NCBI RefSeq assembly: GCF_009856355.1 | Contig: NZ_WMEW01000001.1 | Span: 1-64,000, forward strand | Source: Halobacillus litoralis | GTDB taxonomy: Bacteria; Bacillota; Bacilli; Bacillales; Halobacillaceae | DNA length: 64,000 nucleotides | Direction of reading: 5' to 3' | Position numbers and translations under genes: made by a program | Part shown: positions 49,413 to 56,670 of the stretch, piece by piece | How the letters are laid out: the number at the start of each line of letters is the position of its first letter | How positions within the stretch are numbered: the first letter of the stretch is position 1 | Notes under the pieces: generated by a model | What the model saw: the letters and a program-made list of their open reading frames with translations, nothing else | Database searches by the model: none | What the model was told of the DNA's origin: nothing

Positions 49413-50435
49413 ATGAAGCTGAAAAAGCTGACCATCTTCCTGTGGACAGCGGCTTTCCTCGTGCTTGCCGGGATTGGTGCGGCGGCCGGCTACGCGGTTT
49501 ATTTAACCGATCAGGTGAAAGAGACCGCCACCGAATCCCATGAAGAGCTGGACCGCGGCGGCATGTCGGATAAACGCGTGGAAGAAGTGAATCCCGCCAA
49601 AGACCATACGTCTGTATTGTTCATCGGCATTGATGACAGTGAAAAGCGGACAGGTCAGGAAGAACTGCCCGCACGTTCAGATGCTCTCGTCCTTGCAACA
49701 TTCAACCAGGATGATAAATCGATCAAGATGTTGAATATCCCACGGGACTCCCTCACCTATATCCCTGAAGTCGGTTATGAGGACAAAATCGCTCATGCCC
49801 ACGCATTCGGCGGTGTGGACGCCACCGTTCAAACAGTTGAACAGCTGCTTGATGTCCCTGTTGATTATTATGTCCGGTTGAACTTCAATTCATTTGTGGA
49901 TGTTGTCGATGCCATCGGAGGAATCTCTTATGACGTCCCTTTTGACATCACAGAGCAGAACAGTTCGGATACGGCAGGAGCTGTAGAACTTGAAGAAGGC
50001 TACCAGACCATTAACGGGGAAGAAGCTCTGGCCCTGGCAAGGACACGGAAGTATGACAGCGACCTTGCCAGAGGCGACCGGCAGATGAAACTGATTCAGC
50101 AGATCTTCGATGAAACGATGTCCACCAAAGGATTGAACAACTTTGACGATATCCTCGCCTCTGTGAGCAGCAATATGAAAACGAACCTGACGTTTGATGA
50201 GATGATCTCGTTCAAAGATTATTTCCTCCAGAAGGATGGATTTACGTTTGATAAAATGCAGCTGGGAGGAGAAGGAGGCTTTACCGGACACGGCTGGTAT
50301 TACCAGGTGAATGACGAAGAGCTTACCGCAGCCTCTCAAACGCTTAAGGATCACTTGAATTTATCCAATCCTCTCGCCAAAGACGATGAGATGGACAACT
50401 TTTCCAACGGAGACGAAAATAATAATTCCATGTGA
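49413..50435 (+). CDS. tagU: LytR-CpsA-Psr wall-polymer ligase (TagU-like)
   Basis: A 340-residue LCP protein: N-terminal membrane anchor (about 6-30), then the LCP domain with VLFIGIDDSEKR, ARSDALVLATFN and NIPRDSL, and conserved Arg in ALARTRKYDSDLARGDRQ. It moves anionic polymers from undecaprenyl phosphate onto peptidoglycan on the outer face. It lies between yvyE and tagO, so it fits TagU. A second LCP gene lies 3.4 kb away. Confidence 0.9.
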   Translation: MKLKKLTIFLWTAAFLVLAGIGAAAGYAVYLTDQVKETATESHEELDRGGMSDKRVEEVNPAKDHTSVLFIGIDDSEKRTGQEELPARSDALVLATFNQDDKSIKMLNIPRDSLTYIPEVGYEDKIAHAHAFGGVDATVQTVEQLLDVPVDYYVRLNFNSFVDVVDAIGGISYDVPFDITEQNSSDTAGAVELEEGYQTINGEEALALARTRKYDSDLARGDRQMKLIQQIFDETMSTKGLNNFDDILASVSSNMKTNLTFDEMISFKDYFLQKDGFTFDKMQLGGEGGFTGHGWYYQVNDEELTAASQTLKDHLNLSNPLAKDDEMDNFSNGDENNNSM

Positions 50436-50478
50436 AAAAGAGGGCTGTCCCTGGTCAAGCCAAGGACAGCCCTTTTCT
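50435..50478 (+). terminator. Terminator of tagU
   Basis: AAAAGAGGGCTGTCC / GGACAGCCCTTTTCT around a 13-base loop. Confidence 0.88.
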
Positions 50479-50580
50479 TCACTCCAGCATTGTCCCAAAG
50501 CGGAGCCGGATGGGACAACGGCAGAAACATCGCAGGATCATGAGGAAGGTAAGATCACGCCATTTATGAACGACTCCATA

Positions 50581-50616
50581 AAAAACAGGAGGCTGATCAT
50601 CCAGCCTCCTGTTTTT
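50581..50616. terminator. Bidirectional terminator at the tagO end
   Basis: AAAAACAGGAGGCTG / CAGCCTCCTGTTTTT with a 6-base loop; it reaches the tagO stop codon. Confidence 0.92.
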
Positions 50617-51662
50617 CACCTCCGGGTTCGAGTACCGCGGATCATATTCAAAATCGGCTTATAGTCTTTACCAATCAATCCTGTAATCTCCACAATCATT
50701 TCAATCATTAAAGCGAGGAGAGCGACGACAAGAACCGCTCCGTACAACGTTGCCTGTGAGAAAATGACAGCAGCGAGACTGAACAAAGCACTTACGGCAT
50801 AAATCATCAGTACAGATTCCGGATGACTGTAACCGAGATTCAGCAGACAGTGATGGAGGTGCGACTTATCCGGTGCCGACAGCGGTTTCCGCTGAATGAC
50901 ACGGCGGACGATCGCAAAGAGCGTGTCCGAAATCGGAACACCTAAAATGATGACCGGAATGACTAAAGAAAATAACGTAACGTTCTTGAATCCGAGTAAG
51001 GACAGCACACTGATCATAAAGCCCAGGAACAGCGCCCCTGTATCCCCCATGAAGATTTTTGCAGGGTAGAAATTGTAGACGAGGAAGCCGAGTGTGCTTC
51101 CAAGCATCATCAAGCCGGCAAAGACGACAAAGACATTCCCCATGGTAATCGCCATGCCGGAAATGGTTAACAGCGCAATGGCTGACACACCTGCAGCCAG
51201 GCCGTCCAGACCATCAATCAGATTGATGGCATTGGTAATCGCAATGATCCAGACAATCGTCAGCGGAATGCTGAAATACCCCAGCTCCAGTTCTCCGCCG
51301 AACGGCAGGTTGATGAACTCCACCTGCACACCGCCGATGACGACGACACCTGCCGCAAACAGCTGTCCGGCCAGCTTCATTTTTGCGGACAGCTCTCTCA
51401 AGTCATCCAGTACACCTGTCACGATGATAATGGTCCCGCCGAGCAGGACCGGCCAGGTTAAATCACTTTCCGGAAAAAAGAAAACAATGCCTGACGCAAA
51501 GCTTAAATATATTGCTAAACCGCCGAGACGCGGCATCACATTTTTATGCACTTTCCGGTGGTTCGGCTGATCCGTCGCACCGATTTTAATTGCTGCCCTC
51601 TTGACCAGCGGCGTAATCGCCAGCGATAGGATCAGGCAGAACAGCAAGGCCTTATACTCCAT
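50616..51662 (-). CDS. tagO: UDP-GlcNAc:undecaprenyl-P GlcNAc-1-P transferase TagO
   Basis: A 348-residue polytopic enzyme (about 10-11 helices) of the MraY/WecA family. Conserved catalytic segments are PRLGGLAIYLS, NAINLIDGLDGLAAG and FMGDTGALFLGF, with SHLHH later. It starts wall teichoic acid synthesis by loading GlcNAc-1-phosphate on the lipid carrier. It is convergent with tagU, its downstream partner in the pathway. GAGGAGG precedes the ATG. Confidence 0.95.
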   Translation of the reverse strand: MEYKALLFCLILSLAITPLVKRAAIKIGATDQPNHRKVHKNVMPRLGGLAIYLSFASGIVFFFPESDLTWPVLLGGTIIIVTGVLDDLRELSAKMKLAGQLFAAGVVVIGGVQVEFINLPFGGELELGYFSIPLTIVWIIAITNAINLIDGLDGLAAGVSAIALLTISGMAITMGNVFVVFAGLMMLGSTLGFLVYNFYPAKIFMGDTGALFLGFMISVLSLLGFKNVTLFSLVIPVIILGVPISDTLFAIVRRVIQRKPLSAPDKSHLHHCLLNLGYSHPESVLMIYAVSALFSLAAVIFSQATLYGAVLVVALLALMIEMIVEITGLIGKDYKPILNMIRGTRTRR

Positions 51663-51964
51663 AAAGACCCTCCTCAGGTTTATTATATCCTCTCCGGTAC
51701 ATTGTAAGCTGATCGATAATTTCCATCTGTTGTGTTCATACTAAGGGCTGTAATCGAGAAAATTATATCACAGGAATATGGGGGGCAATGTAACGATTTC
51801 TTAAATTCCGTTAGCCTATTTCTGCAGAAGTCAAACCTTACAGCTGTGTTTTTCATCACAAACCCCACTATATCAACAGATTGTGTCATAGGAATAACTG
51901 GTTTTTAACAATCACATTTCATTTTTTTCGGTTTTCTGACTATTTATTTATAGAGGGTTTTTTG

Positions 51965-51994
51965 TTTACACCTTCGTTTGGGTTTGTCTAAAAT
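51965..51994 (+). promoter_or_regulatory. Sigma-A promoter of the amino-acid permease gene
   Basis: TTTACA (51965-51970), 18-bp spacer, TAAAAT (51989-51994). The rest of the 51663-52038 gap, which also must hold the tagO promoter, shows no clear repeat or gene. Confidence 0.6.
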
Positions 51995-52038
51995 AGGGAA
52001 GTTATCTTTGACATCTAACTAGGAGGACTCATTCGTTT

Positions 52039-53499
52039 ATGGCAACTAGAGAACGAAGAAAATTAGAAAAGACGTTAAAACCCCACTGGGTGTGGGCCAT
52101 CGCCTTTGGTTCAGCAATTGGCTGGGGCGCTTTTGTACTCCCTACAGACTGGATTGGTCAGGCCGGCCCTGTCGGTGTAGTTCTCGGCCTTTTACTCGGC
52201 GCCGCTCTTATGATGATTATCGGCGTCAGCTATGGATTTTTGATTGAAAAATTCCCTGTTACGGGTGGTGAATTCGCCTACGCCTATATTGGATTCGGCC
52301 GGCGGTTCGCTTTTATGGCTGGTTGGTTTTTAACCCTCGGCTATATTTGTATTGTTGCATTAAATGCCTCAGCTCTCGCGCTGCTGGCTAAATTCCTTTT
52401 CCCTGATTTTGTACAGACAGGGAATATGTACACGGTGGCGGGCTATGACGTTTCCATTATCCAGATTGCCATCGCATCTCTTGCCCTTATTGTTTTTGCT
52501 CTGCTGAATATCCGCGGTGCCAGTTTTTCCGGTCAGACACAATTCGTGTTCAGCCTGATTTTAATCGCCGGTATCGTCGTGCTTGGTGTCGGCGCCATCA
52601 TGACAGAAGGCCCAAGCGTATCCAATATATCTCCCGGATTCACTCCGGATCAGACTGCGATCGCCTCTATCTTAACGATTCTTGCGATTGCCCCGTTTGC
52701 GTATGTCGGGTTTGACAACATTCCGCAGACAGCGGAAGAGTTTGAATTTGAACCGAAAAAAGCGTTCAGCCTGATCATCTGGTCGCTGCTCGCGGCAGGA
52801 CTTGCCTACAGCGCCATGATTCTGATTACCGCAAGCACCATGCCGTGGCAGCAGCTGCTCGCCATGATCAACGACACCCAGTCCGTCTGGGGAACCGGTG
52901 ACGCCATTGAGAGCTATCTCGGACGCGCAGGCGTCTTCATTATCGCTGTCGCTGTCTGCATGGGGATCTTCACCGGATTGAACGGTTTCTATATTTCAGC
53001 AAGCCGTCTGACATTCGCAATGGGACGTGCCCGCATTCTGCCGGACAGCTTCCGCAGACTGCACCCGAAATATAAGACTCCTTATGTCGGTATCCTGTTT
53101 ACGATGGCCATCTGCCTTGTAGCTCCCTGGTTCGGAAGAGAAGCGCTTCTGTGGGTCGTGGATATGTCTTCCACCGGCGTTGCCATCGCGTACTTCTTCT
53201 GTACGGCCACAGCTTATAAGTTTTTCCGCTGGTCAGAGAATACCAAGGGAGAGAGTGAAGCAAGCACGGTTTCCCCGGGGCGTAAGCTTCTTTCCCTGAT
53301 CGGAATGATCAGTTCGATCGGCTTTCTCGTTCTCCTTCTGCTGCCTTGGTCACCGGCAGCTTTAGGGAAAGAATCCTACATCGCTCTCGGCGTATGGATC
53401 ATCATCGGAATCGTCTTCTATCTATTGAATGCGAAGCGTTACAACGAAATCAGCCGCAGGGAAATGAATTATCTCATTCTAGAAAAAGAAGAATTATAA
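52039..53499 (+). CDS. APC-superfamily amino-acid/polyamine permease
   Basis: A 486-residue permease with about 12 membrane helices. Helix 1 carries AIAFGSAIGWGAFVLPTDW, the broken-helix substrate site, and helix 6 has FAYVGFDNIPQTAEEF. Both are typical of the APC family. The C-terminus is short and basic. It has its own promoter and terminator and no transporter or enzyme partner nearby, so the substrate is unknown. AGGAGG lies upstream of the ATG. Confidence 0.9.
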   Translation: MATRERRKLEKTLKPHWVWAIAFGSAIGWGAFVLPTDWIGQAGPVGVVLGLLLGAALMMIIGVSYGFLIEKFPVTGGEFAYAYIGFGRRFAFMAGWFLTLGYICIVALNASALALLAKFLFPDFVQTGNMYTVAGYDVSIIQIAIASLALIVFALLNIRGASFSGQTQFVFSLILIAGIVVLGVGAIMTEGPSVSNISPGFTPDQTAIASILTILAIAPFAYVGFDNIPQTAEEFEFEPKKAFSLIIWSLLAAGLAYSAMILITASTMPWQQLLAMINDTQSVWGTGDAIESYLGRAGVFIIAVAVCMGIFTGLNGFYISASRLTFAMGRARILPDSFRRLHPKYKTPYVGILFTMAICLVAPWFGREALLWVVDMSSTGVAIAYFFCTATAYKFFRWSENTKGESEASTVSPGRKLLSLIGMISSIGFLVLLLLPWSPAALGKESYIALGVWIIIGIVFYLLNAKRYNEISRREMNYLILEKEEL

Positions 53500-53502
53500 A
53501 TG

Positions 53503-53536
53503 GAAAACTCCCCGAAATCCCGGGGAGTTTTTTTTG
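53503..53536 (+). terminator. Terminator of the permease gene
   Basis: AAACTCCCC / GGGGAGTTT with an 8-base loop followed by TTTTTT. Confidence 0.92.
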
Positions 53537-53557
53537 TAGAAATCCTTATGAACCATT

Positions 53558-53594
53558 ACGTTCCGGCAGGCTTCCACCGATAAGCGGAACGTGA
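53558..53594. repeat. Internally deleted repeat, copy D
   Basis: Only the ends of the copy-C type unit remain: ACGTTCCGGCAGGCTTCCAC to CCACCGATAAGCGGAACGT, with outer arms ACGTTCCG / CGGAACGT. A weak hairpin with T-run (about 53628-53665) follows. The rest of 53500-53800 holds nothing else. Confidence 0.65.
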
Positions 53595-53800
53595 TCCCCT
53601 GTGTCACACAAGGGGAGCCCCCCCGCACGAACCTCTCCGGAATATTTCGGGAAGGTTTCTTTTTTCGACAAAACCGCTCCAGAAAGCGACTTTATATGAC
53701 ATCTATCTAACAATTTCCCGATCCTTTGAAAGAACGCCTTCCGCGGTTTTTATATGTGATAGAATGGGAATTTGAGAGGTTAGAAACAGAGGTGGAACAC

Positions 53801-54838
53801 ATGGCGAAAAAACTCGTCCGCGTCCGCAGACGCAAGAAAAAAAGAAGAATAAGAAGATGGATCGTCTTTTTATTTGTCCTGTCGCTGCTGATCGGTGGTG
53901 GCTTTTATTACGTTAATAAAGTCTACACCGCCTCTTACGAAGATCTGGACAGAGGAGAAAAATCCGATCTGCGTGATGAAGCCGTAGACATTGGCGATGA
54001 TCCGATTTCCCTTTTATTAATGGGGGTGGAAGATTATTCAACGGACGGTGGAGCCGGCCGTGCAGATACCCAGATTGTGATGACCCTCGATCCTGATACG
54101 AAGGAAATCACGATGACTAGTATTCCGCGGGATACCCAGGTGGATATCCCAGCTTACAAAGTCGGTGATCAATACGCCGGTACCCACAAGCTGAATGCTG
54201 CTTATTCCCTCGGAGAAGTGTCCGGATACGGCGCTGAAAAGTTGACGATCGAAACGGTTGAAGACTACCTCGGCATTCCGATAGATAAGTTTGCTTCCGT
54301 CAACTTTGAAGGATTCATGGAAATCGTCGATCTTATGGGCGGCGTCACGATTGATGTGAAGGAAGGCTTCTGGGAGCGGAGCAGCCTGGATTATGATAAG
54401 AAGATTGAATTTGAAGCTGGTGAAACAACGATGAACGGGGAGGAAGCTCTCGCTTTTGTAAGGATGCGCAAACGCGATGTCGCCGTGTCCTATCCACGGG
54501 ACGAACGACAGCGTCAGTTCATCCGGGCGGGCATTGATGAGGCCCTCTCTGCCGACAATCTGCTGAAAGCAGGAGAGTTTGCGGATATCCTCGGTGACAG
54601 TGTCAGTACAAACCTGACTATCTCCGAGCTGTACGCCATTCAAAAAACGCTGTCTTCGGAAAACCCTTCGACAACGACCTATACCATTGAAGGACAGGAC
54701 ATGCGCCTGGAAGACGGGCTGTATTATTTCGTCCCTGACGATGGAGCTCTGCAGGAAACGAAGCAGAAACTGCAGCAGGCTCTCGATATTACGCCTTCCG
54801 GATCCTACGGGAACACCAGCAGTGATCCAAATGAATAA
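53801..54838 (+). CDS. Second LytR-CpsA-Psr wall-polymer ligase
   Basis: A 345-residue LCP protein. A very basic N-terminus (RRRKKKRRIRR) precedes the membrane helix (about 23-43); the LCP domain has LLLMGVEDYSTDGG, GRADTQIVMTL, SIPRDTQVDIP and FVRMRKRD with RDERQRQ. The ATG at 53801 has AGAGGTGG upstream; the frame is open earlier, but without a site. B. subtilis has three such paralogues (TagT, TagU, TagV); which one this is cannot be told. Confidence 0.9.
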   Translation: MAKKLVRVRRRKKKRRIRRWIVFLFVLSLLIGGGFYYVNKVYTASYEDLDRGEKSDLRDEAVDIGDDPISLLLMGVEDYSTDGGAGRADTQIVMTLDPDTKEITMTSIPRDTQVDIPAYKVGDQYAGTHKLNAAYSLGEVSGYGAEKLTIETVEDYLGIPIDKFASVNFEGFMEIVDLMGGVTIDVKEGFWERSSLDYDKKIEFEAGETTMNGEEALAFVRMRKRDVAVSYPRDERQRQFIRAGIDEALSADNLLKAGEFADILGDSVSTNLTISELYAIQKTLSSENPSTTTYTIEGQDMRLEDGLYYFVPDDGALQETKQKLQQALDITPSGSYGNTSSDPNE

Positions 54839-54844
54839 AACACA

Positions 54845-54880
54845 GCAAAACTGACCATACCCTGATGTGGTCAGTTTTTT
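54845..54880 (+). terminator. Terminator of the second LCP gene
   Basis: AAAACTGACCA / TGGTCAGTTTT followed by TTTTAT; the convergent small gene also ends here. Confidence 0.9.
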
Positions 54881-54889
54881 TATGTACCA

Positions 54890-55180
54890 TTAAGCTGTCC
54901 TGGTAAAAATCAAAATCCCATTCGTCCGCTTGGATGTATAGGGTCCCTCATACTCCTGTGGAAACCCCTCCTCCTCGCTTTCCAGTCTGATCCGCTGAAT
55001 CAAGGCTTTTTCCTTTAAAATCCGGCGGAACGTATCTTCGGTTAAATGTCTGAAAGGTTCCACGACAATCGTTTTGTCAATACGCACACTGCAGCGGCCG
55101 CTCACCGGCAGCTCTGTCTGATCCAGTAAAAGCTTGGTGACATGCACTAACCCTGACATCCTCTCTGTATAAAATGACAA
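54890..55180 (-). CDS. Hypothetical protein, 96 residues
   Basis: A small soluble, mixed alpha/beta protein with no recognised motif. It has VSGRCSVRIDKTIVVEPF in the middle and a basic C-terminal TSKRTNGILIFTR. The best start is a TTG at 55180, a few bases after AAGGGG; an ATG seven codons later (55159) is also possible. It converges on the LCP gene. Confidence 0.5.
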   Translation of the reverse strand: MSFYTERMSGLVHVTKLLLDQTELPVSGRCSVRIDKTIVVEPFRHLTEDTFRRILKEKALIQRIRLESEEEGFPQEYEGPYTSKRTNGILIFTRTA

Positions 55181-55546
55181 GGAGCCCCTTCTTTAGAAGG
55201 GAACTCTACCCATATTATAAGAAAATCAGAATAAATTGGAAACGTCAGATATTCCTAGTTGGTTAGAAAGACTCTTTCATATATCCCGGTGTTTTGTTCT
55301 GCGGGCGGTTGGTATCCACCTCTCCTGCTTCTTTCAAACCCTCTGTCAGCACAGGATTCCAGACTTTTTGTTTTTGTTCACCTGCAAAAGTTTCATAGAT
55401 CTTTTGAAAGGCTCCCTTTGGACCAGTTTTCAACCGAACGGCCGGGAAGTTTTTCAGTGAAGCAGGCAGTTTTCCATCATGTCGCGCTGCTACTGGAAAC
55501 TGACATAAAAAACCTTCTCTACGTGGGTAGAGAAGGCTTGATGGTG
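55181..55546. other. Intergenic stretch with a single terminator
   Basis: Apart from the terminator at 55506-55538, no coding frame with a ribosome site and no repeat is evident. Confidence 0.4.
55506..55538 (-). terminator. Terminator of the DUF2187 gene
   Basis: AGCCTTCTCTAC / GTAGAGAAGGTT with a 4-base loop, then TTTTTAT on the minus strand. Confidence 0.88.
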
Positions 55547-55756
55547 TTATTCCTCAATAATGCGATAGTTTGTATGAGCCACAACCGTCCTATCATATTC
55601 AAAATCAATCTCATTAAGATTGTCCATAATTGTTAAATCAACAATGACAGACTGCTGACATTGACTCGGGATGACTCTTCCTGTAAAGGTAATATCATTT
55701 CGTTCAAACGTAACAATTTGACCAGGTTCTGCAATACGATCATCGGGTTGTATCAT
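55547..55756 (-). CDS. YkvS-like DUF2187 protein
   Basis: A 69-residue beta-rich protein of the DUF2187 family (B. subtilis YkvS). Hallmarks are EPGQIVTFERN at the start, SVIVDLTIMDN in the middle and VVAHTNYRII at the end. Its function is unknown; the fold is probably a small SH3-like barrel. AAAGGA is upstream of the ATG at 55756. Confidence 0.85.
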   Translation of the reverse strand: MIQPDDRIAEPGQIVTFERNDITFTGRVIPSQCQQSVIVDLTIMDNLNEIDFEYDRTVVAHTNYRIIEE

Positions 55757-55951
55757 ATCTCTCTATCCTTTCTGTATCAACATTAATGGTTTCAAAAAAG
55801 TTTACATGAAATAAACAAACAATTCAAACAAAACTTTTACAATATATGTTACTAAATTCGACAATAGTATACAAGTAAAATACTTATGGTTTCACAAATC
55901 ACGCACTCGGTATATAGTAGAAATAGAAAAAAATGGAGAGGATGATCTCTT

Positions 55952-56545
55952 TTGGCTGTATCAGTTTACAAAGTAAAACGGACCATCCTGATCTTATTCG
56001 GGGTTTTTCTTGCAGCTACGGCAGCGGGTATTATCACACTCTACCAACTGGGGACGGATTTTCTCACCCTCGAAGACACCGTAAAGGAAAACCCGCAGGC
56101 TGATGCCGTTATAGTTTTAAGTGGAAGTGCGGAGAGACTGGAACGCGGAGCGGAGTTATACGCCGGGGGAGCGGCGGACACGGTCATTCTAACGAATGCA
56201 GCAGAAAAAGGGACAACGCCGGACCGGGCGGTTTCCCTCGGCATATCCAAAGATGACATTTTAGAAGATACACAAGCCCAAAGCACCTATGATAACGCGC
56301 TGTACGCCAAGGACATTATGGAAGAACAAAACTTTTCCTCAGCCATCGTCGTCACGAGTGAGTTCCATTCACGAAGAACGAAGATGACGTTCGATGACAT
56401 ATTCGGCAGCGACTATACACTAAGCTATGCCTTTACCTCTTCCTCCTACAATCCTGCCGATGGATTGACGGAAACGGAAAAGAAAACGACTTTCAGCGAA
56501 TATACGAAAATGATTTTTTATTCGATCCGACTGCTTTTCGACTGA
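55952..56545 (+). CDS. YdcF/SanA-type DUF218 membrane protein
   Basis: A 197-residue protein with an N-terminal membrane helix (about 9-31) and a DUF218 domain (ADAVIVLSGSAERLERGAEL, AQSTYDNALYAKDI, VVTSEFHSRRTKM). The family may act on cell-envelope polymers or bind S-adenosylmethionine; roles differ. The start is a TTG at 55952 after GGAGAGG; no in-frame ATG is nearby. It lies upstream of the amylase gene but about 125 bases apart. Confidence 0.82.
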   Translation: MAVSVYKVKRTILILFGVFLAATAAGIITLYQLGTDFLTLEDTVKENPQADAVIVLSGSAERLERGAELYAGGAADTVILTNAAEKGTTPDRAVSLGISKDDILEDTQAQSTYDNALYAKDIMEEQNFSSAIVVTSEFHSRRTKMTFDDIFGSDYTLSYAFTSSSYNPADGLTETEKKTTFSEYTKMIFYSIRLLFD

Positions 56546-56670
56546 CCCATTCTCCTGATTCCACCATACGCCTGAAACAATCAATAGGATAGTCCTATGG
56601 ACAGGCGTATAACTATACGTTAAAATGAAAGCGATTTCATAATTCTGGAAAAAGAAAGGGATGAAGATGT

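Noticed and set aside
51683-51889. 68-codon frame upstream of tagO
   Set aside because: No ribosome site and no conserved features; it covers the promoter region of two divergent genes.
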